From Parcubacteria group bacterium (lineage in GTDB: Bacteria > Patescibacteriota > Minisyncoccia > UBA6257 > JACRHW01), in contig JACRHX010000036.1 of NCBI GenBank assembly GCA_016211955.1, forward strand, positions 1 through 7,296: 7,296 nt of DNA, in the 5' to 3' direction. The translations under genes and the position numbers were made by a program. Of this stretch, positions 5,366-7,296 are shown piece by piece. Positions within the stretch are counted from its first letter, which is position 1. Every line of letters begins with the position of its first letter. The notes under the pieces were generated by a model. It made no database searches. It saw nothing but the letters and a program-made list of their open reading frames with translations, and was not told the DNA's origin.

Positions 5366-6640
5366 ATGTTAAAGAAGGATTTCCCAATTTTTTCCGCCAA
5401 AGGCGGATCCGCCTTTGGCGGAAAAAATAATAAGGATTTGGTATATCTCGATAACGCTGCGACTGCTCAAAAGCCACGGGCGGTTATTGATGTGATAAAT
5501 AATTTTTATACTCACGATAATGCGAATGTGCACCGTGGTTTTTATGGCTTGGGAGAAAAAGCAGATGCATACTATGAAGAAGCGCGAGTTACGTTCGCAA
5601 ATTTTATCAATGCCAAACAAGATGAGATTGTGTTTACGAAAAATGCTACAGAGGGGTTAAATTTGATTGCGCATGCGTGGGGGAGGACGCAGTGTAAAGA
5701 AGGAGATGAGATCATTGTTTCGCTTATCGAACATCATAGTAACTTTCTTCCCTGGCAATTTCTTGCAAGAGAAAAGAAATTGAAATTACGTTTTTGGAAG
5801 CCAGACCAGTTTGGAGTGCTGCATATTAAAGATCTTGAGAAGCTCATCACTTCTCGGACAAAAGCTATCTGTGTTACCTACGTATCCAACGTACTTGGGT
5901 ATATTGTCTCTGTAGAGAAAATAAAAGAGAGTATTGGTAAAAAGAATATCGCTCTTATTGTCGATGTTGCGCAAGCGGTTCCCCATGTTCCTGTTGATGT
6001 ACAATATCTTCGGTGTGATTTTCTTTCTTTTTCGGTACATAAGATGTATGGACCAACGGGGCTTGGGATATTGTATATAAAAGAGAATCGTTTGCATGAG
6101 ATGAAGCCGTTTTTGGTGGGGGGTGGTATGGCAACAGAGGTGAGCCTGACTCATGCAAAATATCTTCAGTCCTCACATGTATTTGAAGCGGGAACACCTC
6201 CTATTGCTGAAGTTGTCGGAGGTGCCGAGGCTGTGCGTTATATAACACGTATTGGATTTTCAGCAATTCAGAAACATGAACATGCACTAGTTGAAGATAT
6301 ATTCCATCGATTTGAAGCGTATCCATTTGTACGAGTCTTAAGTCCAAAAGAAGGTAATGTTGGCGTGGTGGCTTTCGATATTCAGGGTGTGCACCCCGTT
6401 AGAGGTAGAGGCGCGCTGCGAGCCCTCGCGACCTCTAACGGGGTGCACCCGCATGACGCAGCATCATTATTTGCAGAGAGGGGGATTGCTTTGCGTGCTG
6501 GGCATCACTGCGCTATGCCACTCCATACGTTTCTAAAAATTCCCGCAAGCTTGAGATTAAGTTTGGGATTATATAATGACGAAAGAGATATTGACGCATT
6601 CTTTAAAGCACTTGACGATATAAAGAAAATTTTTGATTAA
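5366..6640 (+). CDS. sufS: Cysteine desulfurase SufS (class V aminotransferase fold)
   Basis: SufS uses pyridoxal phosphate to take sulfur from cysteine and pass it as a persulfide to an Fe-S scaffold. The family landmarks are present: VYLDNAATAQKP (26-37), NVHRGFYGL (54-62), TKNATEGLNL (91-100), H124 that stacks on the cofactor, D200 and Q203 of IVDVAQ, the Schiff-base lysine K226 in SVHKMYGPTG, and the sulfur-accepting C382 in RAGHHCAMP. At 424 residues it is longer than typical SufS (about 406, as in E. coli), and two in-frame palindromes explain this. One encodes residues 8-21 near the N-terminus. The other adds 18 residues at 342-359, just before the HPHD segment that leads to the catalytic-cysteine loop. 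All catalytic residues are intact, so the enzyme is probably active. It starts one base after the helicase stop with no evident ribosome site, implying translational coupling. The scaffold gene follows. Confidence 0.95.
   Translation: MLKKDFPIFSAKGGSAFGGKNNKDLVYLDNAATAQKPRAVIDVINNFYTHDNANVHRGFYGLGEKADAYYEEARVTFANFINAKQDEIVFTKNATEGLNLIAHAWGRTQCKEGDEIIVSLIEHHSNFLPWQFLAREKKLKLRFWKPDQFGVLHIKDLEKLITSRTKAICVTYVSNVLGYIVSVEKIKESIGKKNIALIVDVAQAVPHVPVDVQYLRCDFLSFSVHKMYGPTGLGILYIKENRLHEMKPFLVGGGMATEVSLTHAKYLQSSHVFEAGTPPIAEVVGGAEAVRYITRIGFSAIQKHEHALVEDIFHRFEAYPFVRVLSPKEGNVGVVAFDIQGVHPVRGRGALRALATSNGVHPHDAASLFAERGIALRAGHHCAMPLHTFLKIPASLRLSLGLYNDERDIDAFFKALDDIKKIFD
5387..5428 (+). repeat. 42-base perfect palindrome in frame at the 5' end of sufS
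   Basis: The stretch is a perfect palindrome built from two nested hairpins, CCGCCAAAGGCGG and CCGCCTTTGGCGG, joined by AT, with A/T-rich flanks completing the symmetry. It covers exactly 14 codons (ATT to AAT, residues 8-21, IFSAKGGSAFGGKN). Because symmetry and codon boundaries coincide, the opposite strand would encode the same peptide. It replaces the short, variable link that SufS proteins have between the DFPI motif and LVYLDNAAT, making it roughly seven residues longer than usual. It does not resemble the CGTTAGAG-type element found elsewhere in this window. Confidence 0.95.
6389..6450 (+). repeat. In-frame palindromic element in sufS, inverted copy of the helicase-gene element
   Basis: Perfect 18-base arms (6389-6406, GTGCACCCCGTTAGAGGT; and 6431-6448) enclose 24 bases with an inner hairpin GCGAG (6418-6422) and CTCGC (6425-6429). 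The direct repeat GTGCACCC occurs at 6389-6396 and 6443-6450, again 54 bases apart. It is read as VRGRGALRALATSNG between two Val-His-Pro triplets. Taking out one unit leaves IQGVHPHDAASLF, the normal SufS sequence at this point (GxHPHD). The inner 24 bases match the reverse complement of the helicase copy at 21 positions but match it directly at only 7, so the two copies face opposite ways. Confidence 0.95.
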
Positions 6641-6648
6641 AAATAAGG

Positions 6649-6688
6649 CACTAAATTTATTCTACCGATCGGCTAAATAAGTTTAGTG
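6649..6688 (+). promoter_or_regulatory. 40-base palindrome between sufS and the scaffold gene
   Basis: CACTAAATTTATT (6649-6661) pairs with AATAAGTTTAGTG (6676-6688), 12 of 13 Watson-Crick plus one T-G. The inner palindrome CCGATCGG (6665-6672) has the same centre. It starts nine bases after the sufS stop and ends six bases before the ATG at 6695. No T-run follows. It could be an operator, an mRNA processing or stability hairpin that sets the sufS/scaffold ratio, or a dispersed repeat. Confidence 0.7.
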
Positions 6689-6694
6689 ATTTAT

Positions 6695-7060
6695 ATGAAA
6701 ACATATAGAGGGTATTTAGAAAAATATAAGCTTGGGAAACTTCCATTTGAGGGAAGGCCCAAAGAGTACACTAAAAAGATAAAACAAGTGAGTGAGTCTT
6801 GTGGTGATGGACTTACTTTTTATTTTTTAATCGAGAATGAAACCATAAAAAACATAGGGTTTGATGGGTATGGATGTTTTTTATCTCGTTTATCAGCGTC
6901 TTTTCTTGCAAAAAAGTTCGTAGGAAAGCCCATTAAAAACTTAATTGAATTTGATGAGGAAAAAACATTGGCATTGTTAGGTTTTCCGGTAAACTCTGCA
7001 CGCGAACAATGTGTATTGATACCACTCAAGGTATTTCGTTCTTTTGACGTTCATTTATAG
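6695..7060 (+). CDS. sufU: SufU/IscU-like Fe-S cluster scaffold (NifU N-terminal domain family)
   Basis: A 121-residue protein of the NifU_N fold, which receives sulfur from SufS and assembles or relays Fe-S clusters. The metal-ligand set is visible: C36 and D38 in SCGDGLTF, C61 in FDGYGCFLSRLSAS, and C106 in NSAREQC. The residue before C106 is Gln, not the His of IscU, and the IscU LPPVK chaperone motif is missing, both favouring a SufU-type protein. However, the C61-C106 spacing (45) is close to IscU and lacks the extra region typical of Firmicute SufU, so it is a compact form. ATG at 6695 is chosen; GTG at 6686 would add three residues but overlaps the upstream palindrome. Neither has a clear ribosome site. 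Its place after sufS supports partnership with that enzyme. Confidence 0.85.
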   Translation: MKTYRGYLEKYKLGKLPFEGRPKEYTKKIKQVSESCGDGLTFYFLIENETIKNIGFDGYGCFLSRLSASFLAKKFVGKPIKNLIEFDEEKTLALLGFPVNSAREQCVLIPLKVFRSFDVHL

Positions 7061-7072
7061 ATCAGATATTAT
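7044..7072 (+). promoter_or_regulatory. Sigma-70-type promoter for the last gene
   Basis: TTGACG (7044-7049) and TATTAT (7067-7072) are 17 bases apart, each matching consensus at five of six positions. The -35 hexamer is identical to that of the promoter at 1719-1747 and lies inside the end of the scaffold gene. Transcription would start near 7079, leaving an AT-rich leader of about 38 bases. No convincing terminator separates the genes, so read-through is also possible. Confidence 0.5.
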
Positions 7073-7116
7073 TATAAATGAATCAACAAAACTAATTATT
7101 AATTTTTTAAAATAAT

Positions 7117-7296
7117 ATGGATACACCATCATTTTTTCCAGGGTCTTGGGAAAAAACAAAAAAAACAGAAACGTCGCAACCCACAAGGGAAGGCGAGTTG
7201 CGTTCGTTTGTGTCTGATATCATCGCAAAAATAAAAAATGCGCCATCACCAGAGAAGGGTGGGCGCAGGGATTATACGAGAGAAATAGATCTTAGA
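7117..7296 (+). CDS. 5' part of an unidentified gene (partial)
   Basis: From the ATG at 7117 the frame stays open for 60 codons to the window edge. The visible N-terminus begins MDTPSFFPGSW, then a Lys/Thr-rich hydrophilic stretch, a short helix-like segment LRSFVSDIIAKIKNA (28-42), and a charged region rich in Arg, Lys and Gly. There is no signal peptide or membrane segment. I do not recognise the family. The low-complexity, charged start suggests a flexible N-terminal tail before a domain outside the window. No Shine-Dalgarno site is present in the very AT-rich leader, but a promoter-like pair lies upstream at 7044-7072. Confidence 0.6.
   Translation, partial: MDTPSFFPGSWEKTKKTETSQPTREGELRSFVSDIIAKIKNAPSPEKGGRRDYTREIDLR

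Noticed and set aside
5388..5427. Intrinsic terminator at the start of sufS, because a GC stem is flanked by A and T runs
   Set aside because: It lies inside an intact sufS frame, the run after the stem on the + strand is A rather than T, and the symmetric codon-exact structure fits a repeat better.
5369..5620. Open frame on the - strand whose end encodes the same FSAKGGSAFGGKN peptide as SufS
   Set aside because: The shared peptide follows automatically from the palindrome being in phase on both strands. The rest has no family features and lies opposite a clear sufS gene.
7066..7118. ATATTATT / AATAATAT inverted repeat after the scaffold gene as a terminator
   Set aside because: The arms are pure AT, 37 bases apart, and overlap the promoter -10 site. 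Such repeats are expected by chance in this AT-rich stretch.

Overview
The window reads as a densely packed chromosomal segment of a small-genome bacterium, most likely a member of the Patescibacteria/CPR (Parcubacteria-like). This is an inference. It rests on the moderate-to-low GC, very short intergenic spaces, weak or absent Shine-Dalgarno sites on several genes, a GH114/TM1410-type glycosidase, a minimal SufS plus SufU-like pair, and palindromic repeats inside genes. UGA is a normal stop here (the gene at 676-1680 ends in TGA). All genes are on the + strand.

Layout. 1-72 is the 3' end of an unidentified gene. 99-671 encodes a DEDDy-type 3'-5' exonuclease (RNase H-like fold). Four bases later, 676-1680 encodes a membrane-anchored or secreted GH114/TM1410-family glycoside hydrolase. 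The 137-base gap at 1681-1817 holds a 36-base palindrome, a near-consensus sigma-70 promoter (TTGACG-N17-TACAAT) and a leader hairpin, followed by a PrcB_C-like protein (1818-2225) and an intrinsic terminator (2236-2264). A second unit starts at 2290 with a 1024-residue UvrD-type helicase fused to a RecB-type nuclease with a probable Fe-S cluster. One base later comes sufS (5366-6640), and after a palindromic spacer a SufU/IscU-like scaffold (6695-7060). A promoter-like site inside the end of that gene (7044-7072) precedes an unidentified gene that runs off the window (7117-7296).

How the genes fit together. The helicase-nuclease carries the four-cysteine pattern expected of a nuclease that needs an Fe-S cluster, and it appears co-transcribed with the cysteine desulfurase and scaffold that make such clusters.

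The main discovery is a set of in-frame palindromic insertions in protein-coding genes. The helicase gene (3688-3749) and sufS (6389-6450) each carry a copy of one palindromic element in opposite orientations. Each adds exactly 54 bases (18 codons), and each is flanked by its own perfect direct repeat of 8 bases (ATTCATCC or GTGCACCC). Both copies interrupt a Gly-(Ile/Val)-His-Pro coding site. The hairpin arms differ between copies by compensatory base-pair changes. A second, unrelated perfect palindrome of 42 bases (14 codons) lies in frame near the 5' end of sufS. The behaviour resembles the Rickettsia palindromic elements, but I do not recognise these sequences as members of that family.
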